From NCBI GenBank assembly GCA_021325435.1, contig JAJPHE010000036.1, forward strand, positions 1 to 32,320: a stretch of DNA of 32,320 nucleotides, written 5' to 3'. Within the stretch, counting starts at the first letter, position 1. The number at the start of each line of letters is the position of its first letter. Positions 31,531 through 32,320 of this stretch are shown one piece after another. The stretch is from Actinomycetota bacterium. GTDB taxonomy: Bacteria; Actinomycetota; Acidimicrobiia; Acidimicrobiales; JAJPHE01. The translations under genes were made by a program, and so were the position numbers. The notes beneath the pieces were generated by a model. That model was not told the origin of the DNA. It ran no database searches and saw only the letters and a program-made list of their open reading frames with translations.

Positions 31531-32320
31531 GCCCGGTCACGGCCTGGTTCCACTGCTTCGCCGGCATCGCCGGCGACATGGCCTTCGGCAGCCTGGTCGA
31601 CGCCGGCGCCGACCTCGACCACGTGCGCTCCCTCCTCGACCGGATGCCCATCGGCGGCTGGAGCATCGACGCCGAACCGGTGCTGCGCGGCGGAATTGCC
31701 GCCACCCGCCTGGTGGTCGAGACCAAAGAGGACACGGTCGTGCGCACCCACGCCCACATCGCCGGGCTGATCGAGGAGGCCCGCCTGCCCGACCGGGTCC
31801 GCGACCGGGCCCAGGCCACCTTCGCCGCCCTGGCCGAAGCCGAGGGGCGCCTCCACCGGCGGCCGCCGTCCCAGGTGCACTTCCACGAGGTAGGCGGCCT
31901 CGATGCCATCGTCGACATCGTCGGCACCTGCGCCGCCCTCGAGTCCCTCGCCGTCGACGAGGTTCGGGCCAGCCCGGTGGCGACGGGAGTCGGGGTGGTG
32001 CGCACCGCCCACGGGCTGCTGCCGAACCCGGCGCCGGCGGTCGTGGAGCTGCTGCGGGGCGTGCCCACCTACGGGCGCGAAGTGTCGGTGGAGCTCACCA
32101 CGCCGACCGGCGCCGCCCTGCTGGCCGCCCTGGCCGACGGCTACGGGCCCCTGCCGCCGATGACGGTGCGGGCCACCGGCTTCGGCGCCGGCAGCCGCGA
32201 GATCGACGACCTGCCCAACTGCACCCAGGTGGTGGTGGGCGACGCGATCGGGTCCGACGAGGAGCTTTCCGGTCAGCCGGTGGTGCTCCTCGACACCAAC
32301 GTGGACGACGCCACCGGAGA
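31527..32320 (+). CDS. larC: LarC, nickel insertion protein (cut by the window end)
   Basis: The frame opens at GTG 31527, overlapping the larB stop, and stays open to the window edge (264 codons visible). LarC is the CTP-dependent nickel cyclometallase that inserts nickel into the pincer cofactor. Visible family hallmarks are WFHCFAGIAGDMAFGSLVDAGAD near the start, VRTHAHIAGLIEEARLP, the VHFHEVGGLDAIVDIVGTCAALESL block, RTAHGLLPNPAPAVVELLRGVPTYG and LTTPTGAALLAALADGYG, then LDTNVDDATGE just before the edge. Family members are about 400 residues, so roughly the last third is missing from view. No frameshift is seen in the visible part. Confidence 0.95.
   Translation, partial: MSPVTAWFHCFAGIAGDMAFGSLVDAGADLDHVRSLLDRMPIGGWSIDAEPVLRGGIAATRLVVETKEDTVVRTHAHIAGLIEEARLPDRVRDRAQATFAALAEAEGRLHRRPPSQVHFHEVGGLDAIVDIVGTCAALESLAVDEVRASPVATGVGVVRTAHGLLPNPAPAVVELLRGVPTYGREVSVELTTPTGAALLAALADGYGPLPPMTVRATGFGAGSREIDDLPNCTQVVVGDAIGSDEELSGQPVVLLDTNVDDATG

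Overview
The window is high-GC bacterial DNA with short intergenic gaps, many GTG/TTG starts and several genes that look leaderless. Together with OsmC, a luciferase-like oxidoreductase, DUF6328 and a REC-HATPase protein, this suggests an actinobacterium, possibly of the Acidimicrobiia type. The lineage is an inference; no ribosomal RNA or other decisive marker is present.

Positions 1-9310 look like an accessory defence island. At the left edge is one end of an IS3-family (IS6110-like) insertion sequence. A repeat-rich stretch (108-497) follows, with no convincing gene. Next is a minus-strand operon of five overlapping genes (7266 down to 498): a kleisin-like wHTH protein, two small wHTH-type proteins, an SMC-like coiled-coil ATPase and a TOPRIM protein. 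This is the JetABCD (Wadjet / MksBEFG) layout with one extra small gene. It uses an unusual P-loop and has no recognisable LSGG signature. Divergent from it on the plus strand is an AbiEi/AbiEii-like type IV toxin-antitoxin pair. The two operons share a 44-bp gap holding a perfect palindrome that overlaps both apparent -10 boxes, so the antitoxin may control both. The island stops next to the 3' end of a tRNA-Arg gene, a typical integration position.

From 9310 rightwards the region looks like core chromosome: a secreted GH5 glycosidase, a luciferase-like oxidoreductase, a VOC protein, tRNA-Ser(GCT), a DUF885 hydrolase, a small zinc ribbon, and a GrdB/PrdB-family protein whose frame is crossed by a TGA in a U-x-x-C context, followed by a bSECIS-like hairpin (a probable selenoprotein). 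Then come OsmC, an EamA transporter, a REC-HATPase protein, and a plus-strand run of acyl-CoA ligase, aldo/keto reductase, DUF6328 protein, quinone-oxidoreductase-like MDR and a lysozyme-like protein. After these are an MFS transporter, a GNAT acetyltransferase, a methyltransferase, a GH3/NagZ-like lipoprotein, a possible small remnant of a 2-oxoacid:ferredoxin oxidoreductase gene, a secreted phosphoesterase and tRNA-Ser(TGA). The window ends with pheA, divergent from larB and a larC cut by the edge.

The strongest candidates for new biology are the five-gene Jet-like operon with its shared operator to the AbiE pair, and the in-frame UGA selenoprotein gene.
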